Shown piece after piece: positions 7,969 through 16,291 of a DNA stretch of 64,000 bases. Source of the stretch: Bacillus sp. J37. Its GTDB lineage: Bacteria > Bacillota > Bacilli > Bacillales > Bacillaceae. The position numbers and the translations under genes are program-made. Below the pieces are notes generated by a model that was not told where the DNA came from, searched no databases, and saw nothing but the letters and a program-made list of their open reading frames with translations. Numbering within the stretch: the first letter of the stretch is position 1; every line of letters starts with the position of its first letter. The DNA is taken from positions 1-64,000 of the forward strand of contig NZ_JAEK01000007.1 of assembly GCF_000518865.1 (NCBI RefSeq), given 5' to 3'.

Positions 7969-9766
7969 CTTTTTCCTCCTTGTGATGAGCGAAAAGGGGA
8001 TTGGCGATTTGGGTGTAAATGGCTTGCTCTAGCTCAGCTGTTAGTTCGTCTACATTATGAAATCTCGTTAATAAATTTGCTTTATGTGACAACTTTTCTT
8101 CGTAAAGTAATTTATGGACAAACCTTTTTCCTTGCCCTGTTAGATCTTTTTTTAGCGCATGTAATTTTTGGACTGTCATGTTTATCAGGGCTGTTTCGGT
8201 TAGGAGTTGATCTGCTCCAAAGCGATAAATCACAGAAAAGAGCTGATTAACCACTAAGTAATAAGTAAACCTTTCTTGAATCAGGTTATCGTCATAAAAT
8301 AACTCTGATGTTTCGATAAGTCCCGGTTCCATGGAAAGAAGTTCTTTTTGATGTGTTGATGAGAGATAGTAGCCTTGATTATCACGATAATAGTAATGTT
8401 CCGGATAACCTGTTGATACATCGAGTACACTATTTTGCTGGTGTGCTTCCAACGCAATTCCATGTTCATCATAAAGTCGGATCAACGGTTCAATTGAACA
8501 AGTCCAATACTTCTCAAACCAGTTGAAACTCACTTCTTCCACTGACCTGCCTTCTCTATGTGCATTCATCATAACCATGTTATTCAGTTGCGATTTTTGG
8601 TTTGGAAAAGGATCCTGTACAATGGAAGCAATTGAACTGATTCCTTTGTTTTTGCCTTCTGTAAAACAGTTAGACCTTATAATGACCTCAAATCCTGACT
8701 CTCTTTTATGAGGAAAATCCACGGTCATATAGGCAGGATCTTCGATAATTGAAAATGATGGATACTTGTCCAAAAATGGAAGCTTTTTAAGAAGACTCGA
8801 CATGACAACTCCTGCTTTCAGCTCGTGCTTTTGATTGACTCTTAACGAATTTGTTACCTTTACAGGAATCGAGAATTTAAACATCCAGTCTTCCTTCTCA
8901 CAGTAAACCGTTCTTATTGAAGATGTTGCTGTAAAGTGAGCTCCCAACACGCCAAGATCCTTGATCGTTCCTAATTCCATTGCCTTTTTCACTTCATCCT
9001 GCTGCAGCAGCCATTGAGCTTGAAGTGGATGCATGGGAATCAAACAGGTATTCTTTTCAATTGTGAAAGATGGCAGATCCTTCAACAAGGATTGAAGGAT
9101 GATGTTACTTGCACATTCTGACAAGCTTGATGATTCTATGATAAGATTCCGATCAACTTGAAAGTATTGCAGCTGGAACTTGCCTTTTAATTCAGGTGCA
9201 AAGCTTTGTTGCTGCCAGTTTGACATTCCTTGCCTGCTTTTAGGAGTAGGATGAAGCCAATGTCCAAATATAAGCGACTGTTCATTTTCAATAAATGTTG
9301 AATCTTCTTCAGATAATAGAGGCAGATCATCTTTTATTCCTTCAATATAGTGAGCCATCGTTTGATAGCTTTCTATGACCCGAAGAATAAGTTCATCATA
9401 ATGGGATGCAAGTTCATAGCAGCCATTCGTCCTTGCCATTAGGTGAAGTTCTTGAATAAGATTCATCATGATGTTTAATCTATCTTCTGTTTGCCAGTTG
9501 TTTTTCTTTGGACAATATTTAAGTGTTCTGCCAATTTGGTGTTTTCCAACTTGAGATTGATAAAGTACCTCAAATGCATATTTAGCACCTTGCATGTGTA
9601 AATGCAGTTCAATTATCTCGCGACCATTAAACATACAGGAGGAACGATTTTCTTTCTTCCATTTCTCTGCTTCTATCCAGCATCCACTATCAACTTCACG
9701 CAAATAACAATTAAGAAATGCTTGTAATGTTGCTTCTACTGCAATTTGTTTGGCGGTTAAATCCAT
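7940..9766 (-). CDS. asbA: NIS siderophore synthetase AsbA (petrobactin)
   Basis: AsbA makes the first amide bond of petrobactin, between citrate and spermidine. This 608-aa IucA/IucC-type protein has GHWLHPTPKSRQG at residues 168-180, MHPLQAQW, TNSLRVNQKHELK and LEAHQQNSV motifs in family order, followed by a FhuF-like C-terminal part. It is the first gene of the six-gene operon; a Fur box lies 37 bp upstream of its start. The operon order asbABCDEF matches the known petrobactin locus. No petrobactin receptor, permease or exporter gene is in the window. Confidence 0.92.
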   Translation of the reverse strand: MDLTAKQIAVEATLQAFLNCYLREVDSGCWIEAEKWKKENRSSCMFNGREIIELHLHMQGAKYAFEVLYQSQVGKHQIGRTLKYCPKKNNWQTEDRLNIMMNLIQELHLMARTNGCYELASHYDELILRVIESYQTMAHYIEGIKDDLPLLSEEDSTFIENEQSLIFGHWLHPTPKSRQGMSNWQQQSFAPELKGKFQLQYFQVDRNLIIESSSLSECASNIILQSLLKDLPSFTIEKNTCLIPMHPLQAQWLLQQDEVKKAMELGTIKDLGVLGAHFTATSSIRTVYCEKEDWMFKFSIPVKVTNSLRVNQKHELKAGVVMSSLLKKLPFLDKYPSFSIIEDPAYMTVDFPHKRESGFEVIIRSNCFTEGKNKGISSIASIVQDPFPNQKSQLNNMVMMNAHREGRSVEEVSFNWFEKYWTCSIEPLIRLYDEHGIALEAHQQNSVLDVSTGYPEHYYYRDNQGYYLSSTHQKELLSMEPGLIETSELFYDDNLIQERFTYYLVVNQLFSVIYRFGADQLLTETALINMTVQKLHALKKDLTGQGKRFVHKLLYEEKLSHKANLLTRFHNVDELTAELEQAIYTQIANPLFAHHKEEKDAKILSYTF

Positions 9767-9803
9767 TATTACACCTCTTTTTAGAGTCTTTAGCCCTACT
9801 AAT

Positions 9804-9818
9804 TGATAACTATTCTCA
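9804..9818. promoter_or_regulatory. Fur box upstream of asbA
   Basis: TGATAAC-T-ATTCTCA fits the 7-1-7 Fur pattern TGATAAT-n-ATTATCA with two mismatches, extended symmetrically by AT pairs. It sits 37 bp before asbA, so the siderophore operon should be repressed when iron is plentiful. Confidence 0.75.
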
Positions 9819-9958
9819 ATGACAAGGAGGAAAATAGTCTTCCTTTCCAGAAGACTATTTGACTACTAACGGTTCGTATTTACCTTTTACAATGTTTAAA
9901 GATAGACTGCTATGGATACTTTGTTAATTTTTAATATTGTTAAAGGTGAAAATTAGTT

Positions 9959-10034
9959 CGTTCCATTGCTCCTGACACTCGCTTTCCTCTACTTCCCGAA
10001 GGAGTCAAGTGTCTTCCGTTCCATTCCACCCTCG
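9959..10034. repeat. Degenerate intergenic repeat related to the element at 12063
   Basis: The stretch with CTCGCTTTCC and GGAGTCAAGTGTCTTCCGTT resembles the outer part of the element at 12063-12195, whose matching end reads GGAGTCTCGCACCTTCCGCT. The GC-rich middle is missing, so it looks like a decayed or internally deleted copy. The rest of 9767-10086 holds only the Fur box and asbA promoter region. Confidence 0.5.
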
Positions 10035-10086
10035 TTTTAAAAATTGAATTTTAGAGCAACAAATCTTTATGTAATCAGCAAAGGTA

Positions 10087-10422
10087 CTAATTAATATTGA
10101 ATGGCTCTCTATATTCTTTCGTGCTCAAGACATGATACACATCTTGGGAGCTTTCAATAATATATGATGGTGATGGCTTTCCGCGTTTTTCTCTGTGTCC
10201 GGCAAGATGTATGTCACTCGTCTCCCAGGCTTTCCAATCACTTTCAGATTTCCAGCGGATCATGATGACAACTTCTTCGTCACCTTTTCTTCTTTTCTTT
10301 TTCAAAACACTTAAATCAATAAATCCCTTTTGCTGTTCAATGATTCCCTCTCCTGAAAAACTCTCCACCATCTTCTCCGCATTTCCCTCAGTAACGATTA
10401 TCGTCTTCATTTGTATAAACAT
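10087..10422 (-). CDS. hmoA: Heme-degrading monooxygenase (HmoA/IsdG type)
   Basis: A 111-aa ABM-fold protein like Bacillus HmoA, which opens the heme ring to release iron. The start at 10422 is chosen because GGAGG lies 8 nt upstream; the longer reading adds 11 residues with no ribosome site. The N terminus MFIQMKTIIVTEGNAEKMVE and the WKSESDWKAWETSDIHLAGH segment, which would hold the heme-facing His, are characteristic. A near-perfect Fur box precedes it. With asbA-F it makes an iron block with separate siderophore and heme routes. Confidence 0.85.
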   Translation of the reverse strand: MFIQMKTIIVTEGNAEKMVESFSGEGIIEQQKGFIDLSVLKKKRRKGDEEVVIMIRWKSESDWKAWETSDIHLAGHREKRGKPSPSYIIESSQDVYHVLSTKEYREPFNIN

Positions 10423-10463
10423 TCCATTTTCCTCCTTTTTCGTTCTTTCCAACAAGTATAAAT

Positions 10464-10482
10464 GGTAATGATAATCATTTTC
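10464..10482. promoter_or_regulatory. Fur box upstream of hmoA
   Basis: GGTAATGATAATCATTTTC matches the 19-bp Fur consensus GATAATGATAATCATTATC at 17 positions. It lies about 42 bp before the hmoA start. Confidence 0.88.
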
Positions 10483-10554
10483 AATATAAATTAAAAAAAT
10501 AGAGAGATATCCCTATATAAGATGAAATCTTCACAAAATGCAAATAAGCACGAA

Positions 10555-10971
10555 CTAAAGAGTTCGCGCCTTATCTTGTTTCGTATCAGCAGCACTAATG
10601 GTCTTAATTTTAAAGATGAAATAATAATGTTTATAAAGAGCAAGGACAATGAATGTGATTTTCAGAATAAGAATATCAATATAAATAACAGAAATAAGGA
10701 TAAAGAAATCAGCAATAATATTGATGCGAATTTTTTCTTTGCGAGTCATCCCTTTTTTCTGTAAAAAGGCCAAAACATATTTTTCATATATAGGAGTGCT
10801 CTTAAACCAATTTTCAACTGATTTAGAACTTTTGGTGAAGCAAAAGAGCGCAAATAGATAAAAAGGACCTCCTGGTAGAATAGGTAAGACCGTTCCAGCT
10901 ATTCCGATTGCTAAAGAAATAAAGCCTAGAAGCATAAACAAGATACGTTTGATATTTTTAATTACTTTCAC
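10555..10971 (-). CDS. YbaN/DUF454 family inner-membrane protein
   Basis: A 138-aa protein with the DUF454 signature: an N-terminal helix followed by GIAGTVLPILPGGPFYLFALFCF, then the soluble SVENWFKSTPIYEKYV segment and two C-terminal helices. Function is unknown; homologues often sit near iron or heme genes, as here next to hmoA. It is upstream of hmoA on the same strand, but the Fur box and about 70 nt separate them, so hmoA probably has its own promoter. The C terminus is longer and more charged than in E. coli YbaN. Confidence 0.8.
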   Translation of the reverse strand: MKVIKNIKRILFMLLGFISLAIGIAGTVLPILPGGPFYLFALFCFTKSSKSVENWFKSTPIYEKYVLAFLQKKGMTRKEKIRINIIADFFILISVIYIDILILKITFIVLALYKHYYFIFKIKTISAADTKQDKARTL

Positions 10972-11051
10972 CCACCCTTTTTGTCTATCTAGTATCCAGG
11001 TATTATTTTACCATTTTCTATTGAAACGAGCTTGTTGTTTTTTATAAACAA

Positions 11052-11089
11052 AAAGGGCGGGTTAATTCCATTGAATTAACTCACCCTTT
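11052..11089 (-). terminator. Terminator after the TerC gene
   Basis: A long, slightly imperfect stem (AAAGGGcGgGTTAATTC with GAATTAACtCaCCCTTT) followed by a minus-strand T-run lies just past the stop codon of the TerC-family gene. Confidence 0.8.
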
Positions 11090-11105
11090 AAATTTATTTA
11101 TCTTA

Positions 11106-11879
11106 TTAGGAACCCTTTTCTTCCAATGGTTTCTTGGAAGGTGCAAACCAACCAATTAGAGCAATTGCAACTAAAACTCCGTAGAAGACCAGAGTCCATC
11201 CTGTGCTGTGAGGAAAATGATGATCTAAGATCCCGATATCCTCATGAGCAAGGGTAATAACAGCCAGTTTAACACCTACCCATGCAACAATTGCATAGGC
11301 TGTCGTTTCCAATGCCGGACGTTTTGCAAGAAGTGCCACAAACCATGTTGCAGCAAATTTAATCAAGACAAGACCTGCAATACCACCAAGAAGAACAACA
11401 ATGAATTGTCCTCCATCCATTCCACCGAAATTGCCAAGTGGTGAATCTGGAAGACCTAGTGCAAGAGCAACAGCAGCCAGAATTGAATCGATAGCAAAAG
11501 CAAGGTCAGCTAATCCAATCTTCCCTACTGTTGGCCAGAAACCTTTTCCACGTGATTCCTTTTCTTTTTCCTCACGAATATTTTCATTTTCTTTCCCGAA
11601 TTTAGCTTGAATAACATGCTTTAATCCCAGGTAGAGAAGATATGCTGCTCCAATCGCCTGTATTTGCCAGACGTTTGCAATAAATGAAATGGCAAATAGT
11701 GCACCAAATCTAAATACAAATGCCATTAAAATTCCGTAATTTATTGCCTTTTTTTTCTGATCCTCAGGTAAATGCTTGGCGATTACTGCTAATACCAGAG
11801 CGTTGTCAGCGGATAATAATCCTTCCAACCCGATCAGTATTAACAGAGCCCAAGCATATTCTAACCAAATTGACTCCAT
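11106..11879 (-). CDS. TerC family metal exporter (MeeF/YceF-like)
   Basis: This 257-aa integral membrane protein belongs to the TerC family. In Bacillus subtilis the relatives MeeF (YceF) and MeeY (YkoY) export manganese to load exoenzymes. Acidic motifs inside helices, EGLLSADNALVLA near the N terminus and LADLAFAIDSILAA in the middle, are the family signature and likely metal ligands. A charged loop (FGKENENIREEKEKESRG) separates the two repeats. Length matches YceF. I see no yybP-ykoY manganese riboswitch in the 200 bases upstream. Metal specificity is inferred from family only. Confidence 0.82.
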   Translation of the reverse strand: MESIWLEYAWALLILIGLEGLLSADNALVLAVIAKHLPEDQKKKAINYGILMAFVFRFGALFAISFIANVWQIQAIGAAYLLYLGLKHVIQAKFGKENENIREEKEKESRGKGFWPTVGKIGLADLAFAIDSILAAVALALGLPDSPLGNFGGMDGGQFIVVLLGGIAGLVLIKFAATWFVALLAKRPALETTAYAIVAWVGVKLAVITLAHEDIGILDHHFPHSTGWTLVFYGVLVAIALIGWFAPSKKPLEEKGS

Positions 11880-12062
11880 CTACCTCTCTCCTTACTATCA
11901 TAAAGAATTATATATAAAATTTTTCTATACCTATAGGCTTCCCGATTAAGTGACTGGTACTCGAAGATAGGAATGCTAATAATTGCTATTCAGTTACTAT
12001 TCGGTTTTCTTGTTTAAAAGTTGTTTTTCGCAACCTTACTGTTTTGTAATAAGTATAGAGAG

Positions 12063-12195
12063 GGTTGATTGGAGCTCCAGGATGCTCATCTTAAGTGGGG
12101 CGGGCGCTGAGCCTCCTCGCCGCAAGCGGGGCTGCGGGGGTTTCACCTTTCCCGCATCTCCCTCAGGAGTCTCGCACCTTCCGCTCCAATCAACC
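12063..12195. repeat. 133-bp GC-rich element with 13-bp terminal inverted repeats
   Basis: GGTTGATTGGAGC at 12063-12075 is exactly inverted at 12183-12195. Between them lies a markedly GC-rich core (GGGCGGGCGCTGAGCC, then GCAAGCGGGGCTGCGGGGG) unlike the surrounding AT-rich DNA. No coding frame is convincing. I recall very similar stretches scattered between genes of many Bacillus genomes, so it is probably a MITE-like or other dispersed repeat. The remainder of 11880-12492 has no supported gene. Confidence 0.7.
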
Positions 12196-12419
12196 TACAT
12201 AGTTTTGTAAAAAGAACTTATTAAAAACAATCAGTAATAAATATCTTTAAATAAATAATCAATATAGTACTTTGTCCACTAATTCCCTTTTTCAGTAGGA
12301 AAAAAACATTTGGCACTAATATTTATTCTTATTAATTTTGCCTCCTGTTTGACTCAATAATTTTAGCATATTTATCCACAAAAAGGGGGATAAATTATAC
12401 AATTTTGTTCTAATGCTGA

Positions 12420-12448
12420 CATGCGTGAACACATATAGTTCACGCATG
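12420..12448. repeat. Inverted repeat between PhzF gene and the GC-rich element
   Basis: CATGCGTGAAC and GTTCACGCATG form an 11-bp perfect dyad with a 7-nt loop, 45 nt beyond the PhzF-family stop codon. There is no T-run on either side, so it is either a weak terminator or a protein site. Confidence 0.5.
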
Positions 12449-12492
12449 ATGTCATGTAACTTTAAGATTAACATCAATAATAATGATGTTTG

Positions 12493-13392
12493 CTATTCTT
12501 TTACAGTCACTTCAATTTCCATTACATAAACTGCACTTCCGGAGATTTCTATGTCTACATCATCTTCTGTCTTTGTTACCTGTACATGAACTCTGCCGTC
12601 TTTTCCCATTTCGTGACCTTGTTCAACGACTAGATGTAAAGGATTTTCTTGTTTGGCGTTTATATAGTCGGCATAATAAGCTCCCATCACCCCAGACGCA
12701 GTTCCTGTTACAGCATCCTCAATTGTCCCGGAAAATGGAGAAGAGAAATGGCGCGCATGCATATCAGCTTTTAGGTCAATCGTTTCCAAACAAAAAGGAT
12801 GGATAGATGCTTTTGGCATTTCCTTTAATATATTCGGAAATAGCTTATTATTAGGTTTCATTTTTCCAAAAGCAGACAGGTTCGAGATGGGAATTAGTAG
12901 GGTCCATGTTCCTGTACTACCATATACAATGGGTAATTCGGGAGCAATATCTTCCCTTAATATTCCCATTGAATGGGCTAATTCCTCTGTTGAACCATTG
13001 AATTCCTTAAACTGTGGTGAGGCCTGTTTCATTGTTATGTATAGATCATCATCTGCTGTTGTTTCAATCTTTATGGGTAATACACCGGCTTTGGTTTCAA
13101 TTGTTATATTTTTTTTATCCCCTAACACCCCTGTTGCACTTAACGCATATACAGTTGCGATTGTAGCATGTCCGCATAGATTCATTTCATGTCCGGGTGT
13201 AAAATATCGGATTCTAATATCCGCAATTGCAGATGTAACTGGAAAGGCAGTCTCATTAAACCCAACTTTGAATGCAATTTCCTGCATCTGTTCATCGGTT
13301 AAATCCTCTCCATTGAGAACAACACCTGCCGGATTACCTTTATTAGGTTCCTTGCTAAACGCATCATAATGATAAACATTTACTGATTTCAT
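12493..13392 (-). CDS. PhzF family isomerase
   Basis: A 299-aa protein of the PhzF / diaminopimelate-epimerase fold superfamily. Typical motifs are present: the N-terminal [29 protein letters not shown] with its conserved Glu, the [16 protein letters not shown] segment, and [11 protein letters not shown] near the C terminus. The start at 13392 has a G-rich site 5 nt upstream; the longer reading adds 14 poor residues. PhzF itself isomerises a phenazine precursor, but no phenazine genes are here, so the substrate is unknown. The gene stands alone. Confidence 0.82.
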   Translation of the reverse strand: MKSVNVYHYDAFSKEPNKGNPAGVVLNGEDLTDEQMQEIAFKVGFNETAFPVTSAIADIRIRYFTPGHEMNLCGHATIATVYALSATGVLGDKKNITIETKAGVLPIKIETTADDDLYITMKQASPQFKEFNGSTEELAHSMGILREDIAPELPIVYGSTGTWTLLIPISNLSAFGKMKPNNKLFPNILKEMPKASIHPFCLETIDLKADMHARHFSSPFSGTIEDAVTGTASGVMGAYYADYINAKQENPLHLVVEQGHEMGKDGRVHVQVTKTEDDVDIEISGSAVYVMEIEVTVKE

Positions 13393-13486
13393 ACATGTCC
13401 CCCCATAAAACAGTAGATATTTCCAATTCACCACATTTTATCATATACTTATTCTCTCTTTTCAGAATTTTATTAAATTTAAAATA

Positions 13487-13516
13487 GGGCCAAACCATTT
13501 GAGACGGTTTGTGCCC
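13487..13516 (-). terminator. Terminator after the EamA transporter gene
   Basis: GGGC-c-AAACC pairs with GGTTT-gt-GCCC around a 9-nt loop, directly downstream (minus strand) of the transporter stop codon. Confidence 0.6.
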
Positions 13517-13521
13517 ATTTT

Positions 13522-14448
13522 TCACGAAGTGAAATTCTTTTTATTTTCTTTTAATAACCCAATCTTTTCCCGGAAAGGGTTCGATAAAAATGAACGATTC
13601 CCTAGTAAGATCCCCACTAAAATGACAAGTACACCTATCCATTGTATCCATTGAACTTGTTCTGATAAGACAAACATTGAGAGTAGTACAACAACCGGCA
13701 ATTCAGAAGCTGTTAAAATCGAGCCTGTTCCAGGACCTACTTTTGGCATCCCTACGGCAAATAATATTGGAGGAATAACAACTCCGAATAAACCTAATAA
13801 AACTCCATACGGGGCAATATTTATCATCGTATCAGTATTCATCCATGATAATGGGTTGGCAATAAGTAATACAATGATCATAGATCCGGTCGAAAGAATA
13901 GCACTTCGTTGAATAGCCGGTACTTCTTTTTCAACCAAACCGCTCGTTAAGAGAAAGAGTGAATAAGATATAGCTGCAAGCACACCCCACATTGCGCCTG
14001 ACAAATCAATTGTTTTTTCTCCGGAAGTCAAGATACCTGCAGCCATAACAGAACCGATTAACACTATTGCAATGGACAAGATCTTTTGGAAAGAAGGTTT
14101 CCTTTTTAAAATAATCCAATCAGCAATAGCACCGATCCATATAAATTGAAATAAAAAGATGATGGCTAGTGATGCATCTAAAGTCTCTAAAGAATAATAA
14201 TAAAAGATACCTGTTAACCCCATTGGAAAACCGCTTATTGCCAACTTTATGATTTGTTTTTTTGTTAACTTCTGTTTCTTAACAAACAGAGCAAGAATCC
14301 AAATCATAATGGTCCCAATTATTGCCTGGCTTCCCGTTACTTCAAACATAGTAAACCCGGCTTCATATGCCAGTTTTACAAACGTGGAAAGAACTCCAAA
14401 GCTGCAACCTCCAATAAATACGCACATGACATAAAACCATGTTTTCAT
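13522..14448 (-). CDS. EamA/DMT family transporter
   Basis: This 308-aa membrane protein has ten predicted helices in two EamA repeats (about residues 5-135 and 150-290), the drug/metabolite transporter layout. The substrate cannot be told. A promoter with TTGTCT and TATAAT boxes (14589-14618) lies about 140 nt upstream, and an intrinsic terminator hairpin (14494-14525) stands between that promoter and the start codon. No other minus-strand gene exists upstream for that terminator to serve, so the gene may be controlled by attenuation. Confidence 0.8.
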   Translation of the reverse strand: MKTWFYVMCVFIGGCSFGVLSTFVKLAYEAGFTMFEVTGSQAIIGTIMIWILALFVKKQKLTKKQIIKLAISGFPMGLTGIFYYYSLETLDASLAIIFLFQFIWIGAIADWIILKRKPSFQKILSIAIVLIGSVMAAGILTSGEKTIDLSGAMWGVLAAISYSLFLLTSGLVEKEVPAIQRSAILSTGSMIIVLLIANPLSWMNTDTMINIAPYGVLLGLFGVVIPPILFAVGMPKVGPGTGSILTASELPVVVLLSMFVLSEQVQWIQWIGVLVILVGILLGNRSFLSNPFREKIGLLKENKKNFTS

Positions 14449-14493
14449 CTTAGATCCCCCTCATTTTAATTTGTTTTTTTACACAAATAAAAA

Positions 14494-14525
14494 GCCACAC
14501 AATTATCTTCTGATAATTGTGTGGC
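14494..14525 (-). terminator. Terminator hairpin in the EamA leader (possible attenuator)
   Basis: A perfect 14-bp stem (GCCACACAATTATC / GATAATTGTGTGGC) with a 4-nt loop is followed on the minus strand by TTTTTATTTG, 46 nt before the EamA ATG. A TGTGG in the upstream leader could pair with CCACA of the stem, a weak hint of an alternative fold. No T-box or known riboswitch consensus was recognised. Confidence 0.65.
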
Positions 14526-14588
14526 GAAAAAAGAAATATTCTTTAAAAATCCACAGCGTGAAAATTTTAGCTATTTAATTCAACCAGT

Positions 14589-14618
14589 ATTATAACAATG
14601 ACATGAACAAAAAGACAA
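14589..14618 (-). promoter_or_regulatory. Candidate SigA promoter of the EamA gene
   Basis: On the minus strand, TTGTCT (-35) and a perfect TATAAT (-10) are separated by 18 bp. Transcription would start about 135 nt before the coding region, leaving a leader that contains the hairpin at 14494-14525. Confidence 0.5.
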
Positions 14619-14753
14619 GAGCTTATTACAAACTAATTTAATCGTTCTTTTCAGTATATGTGTGCTTACTGTTAATCAATTTTTTTAGATGTCGAAAGCA
14701 CACATTTTAAATAAAAAACTAACAATCCATGTAAAATCAGCATTAAATTCCTC

Positions 14754-14784
14754 TTGACTTGGTGTTCGCACCAATTTTTATCAT
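14754..14784 (+). promoter_or_regulatory. MerR-type promoter/operator for the SDR gene
   Basis: TTGACT (14754-14759) and TATCAT (14779-14784) are 19 bp apart, longer than the normal 17 bp. The spacer holds a perfect dyad, TTGGTG-TTCG-CACCAA (14759-14774). An overlong spacer with a central dyad is the hallmark of MerR-activated promoters, and a MerR-family gene lies just downstream at 15749. Confidence 0.82.
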
Positions 14785-14820
14785 GAACTTATTATTTGAA
14801 ACCTGGAAAGGAAGATTACA

Positions 14821-15663
14821 ATGAATGAATACAGTAAGGTAGCACTTATAACTGGTGCAAACTCAGGGGTAGGTTTTGAATTAACAAAAAAACTTTTGTC
14901 AAAGGGCTGGGAAGTAGTGGCGTTGATCCGTTCAGACTTTTCAGCCCATGATTCAATGATCCTGGAAGCTATTAAAATGAACCATTTAAGAGTTTACAAA
15001 GCTGATTTAGCAGATTTTCCAAACCTAAGAAAAGAACTTGACCTGATTAAAAGCAGGGAAGGCAAACTCGATTTACTATTCAACAATGCAGGGGTTTCTT
15101 TTGAAGAACATAAATATTCCAAACAAGGTCGTGAGATCCATTTCGAGGTTAATACATTGGTTCCCTATATCATCTCTATGGAACTGAAAGAATTGTTACT
15201 CAAGGGTAGGATGAAAACGATCATTAATACATCTTCGAATTCATTATTATTTTTAAAGCAATTTAATATAGACAAATTAATTCAACCTAAGGCAACCCGA
15301 TTTAAAAAACTTATGGGTCCTTATGCAAACAGTAAGTTAGCCCTCTCCCTTTGGACAAAGAGAATTGCTCCTGAGTACTTTACTGAAGGAATCAAAATCC
15401 GCAGTGTTTGCCCTGGTCCAAGTAAAACAAAATTAACGAAGGGAAAAGGAATGCCAAGCTATATGATTCCTATAAGGAATCTTATTTTTTCTCATCCAAG
15501 TAAAGGTGCCTCCCGCTTATACGAAGCTGTGTTTAATTTCAGTGATGAAGTAACAGGCATTTTCATCAATAAAGGTAAAGAATCGGAAATAAAGTTTTCA
15601 GGCCATGAAGAAATGATATTAACTCAAATAAACGATATTTACCAAGATGAATATATTGTTTAG
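14821..15663 (+). CDS. Short-chain dehydrogenase/reductase (SDR)
   Basis: This 280-aa SDR has the NAD(P)-binding motif TGANSGVGFELTKKL near the N terminus, DLLFNNAGVSFEE, the catalytic serine in INTSSNS, and a YANSKLAL segment matching the YxxxK catalytic pair. It resembles retinol-dehydrogenase or protochlorophyllide-reductase-like SDRs; the substrate is unknown. AAAGGAAG lies 7 nt before the ATG. The MerR-type promoter upstream and the MerR gene 86 bp downstream suggest an inducible detoxification unit, perhaps for reactive carbonyls, though that role is inference. Confidence 0.85.
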   Translation: MNEYSKVALITGANSGVGFELTKKLLSKGWEVVALIRSDFSAHDSMILEAIKMNHLRVYKADLADFPNLRKELDLIKSREGKLDLLFNNAGVSFEEHKYSKQGREIHFEVNTLVPYIISMELKELLLKGRMKTIINTSSNSLLFLKQFNIDKLIQPKATRFKKLMGPYANSKLALSLWTKRIAPEYFTEGIKIRSVCPGPSKTKLTKGKGMPSYMIPIRNLIFSHPSKGASRLYEAVFNFSDEVTGIFINKGKESEIKFSGHEEMILTQINDIYQDEYIV

Positions 15664-15748
15664 ATTATTTTTGTTAAATTAGAATAGACTCTGAGCCGAA
15701 AGTTCCTTTTTAAATAAAAAATGAATATCAATGTTAGTAGGTGATTAT

Positions 15749-16147
15749 ATGATTCAAACCTATTCCATAAAACAAATATCCGAAAAATCCGGATTGACTG
15801 AAGATGCTATCCGTTATTATGAAAAAATCGGCTTGCTCCCATACGCAAAGAGGAAAGAAAATGGACACCGATTCTATAACGACGAAGATACTGAGCGAAT
15901 GGAAATCATTATCTGTTTAAAGAAAACCGGGATGTCTTTAAGCGAAATGAAACATGTAATACAGCATCCCCTTAAAGAAAATATTAGCTCTGTTCCGGAA
16001 TTAAAAAAATTTCTTCTTGAATATAAACAAAATATTATTACTCAAATACATGACCTTCAACGCATCTTGGAGTTCATTGATTTAAAACTAGATAATGATA
16101 CTACCTTATTTCCTCCTAGAAAGATGGTAAATAAAGATAGTGAGTGA
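15749..16147 (+). CDS. MerR family transcriptional regulator
   Basis: A 132-aa MerR regulator with the canonical N-terminal winged helix: YSIKQISEKSGLTEDAIRYYEKIGLLPYAKRKENGHRFYNDED. A short coiled-coil dimerisation helix follows at about residues 75-115. No metal-binding cysteine cluster is seen, so it is closer to the aldehyde/organic-compound-sensing AdhR/YraB group than to metal sensors. The start at 15749 follows TAGGTGA with good spacing; a start 6 codons earlier is possible. It probably activates the SDR gene from the dyad at 14759-14774 and may be co-transcribed with it. Confidence 0.85.
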   Translation: MIQTYSIKQISEKSGLTEDAIRYYEKIGLLPYAKRKENGHRFYNDEDTERMEIIICLKKTGMSLSEMKHVIQHPLKENISSVPELKKFLLEYKQNIITQIHDLQRILEFIDLKLDNDTTLFPPRKMVNKDSE

Positions 16148-16291
16148 ATAACTGATAAACCTTCATATGCTTATGAGGGTTTTATGCATAATACTTTGTA
16201 CATACAATCAACCAAAAATAAAGACTTATATTTACCTGCAAATTTTCCTATAGTAACGTAAGAAGATTCACAAAGATCGAGAGGGAATGCT

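Noticed and set aside
11880-12000. Manganese (yybP-ykoY) riboswitch before the TerC-family gene
   Set aside because: TerC genes often have one, but no matching conserved core was found upstream of this gene.
12887-13369. 160-codon frame antisense to the PhzF-family gene
   Set aside because: It lies wholly inside a well-supported coding gene on the other strand and has no recognisable motifs or ribosome site.
14449-14820. T-box or known riboswitch in the EamA leader
   Set aside because: No GGGTGGNACCGCG T-box motif or other known aptamer landmark is present; only the hairpin and promoter are supported.
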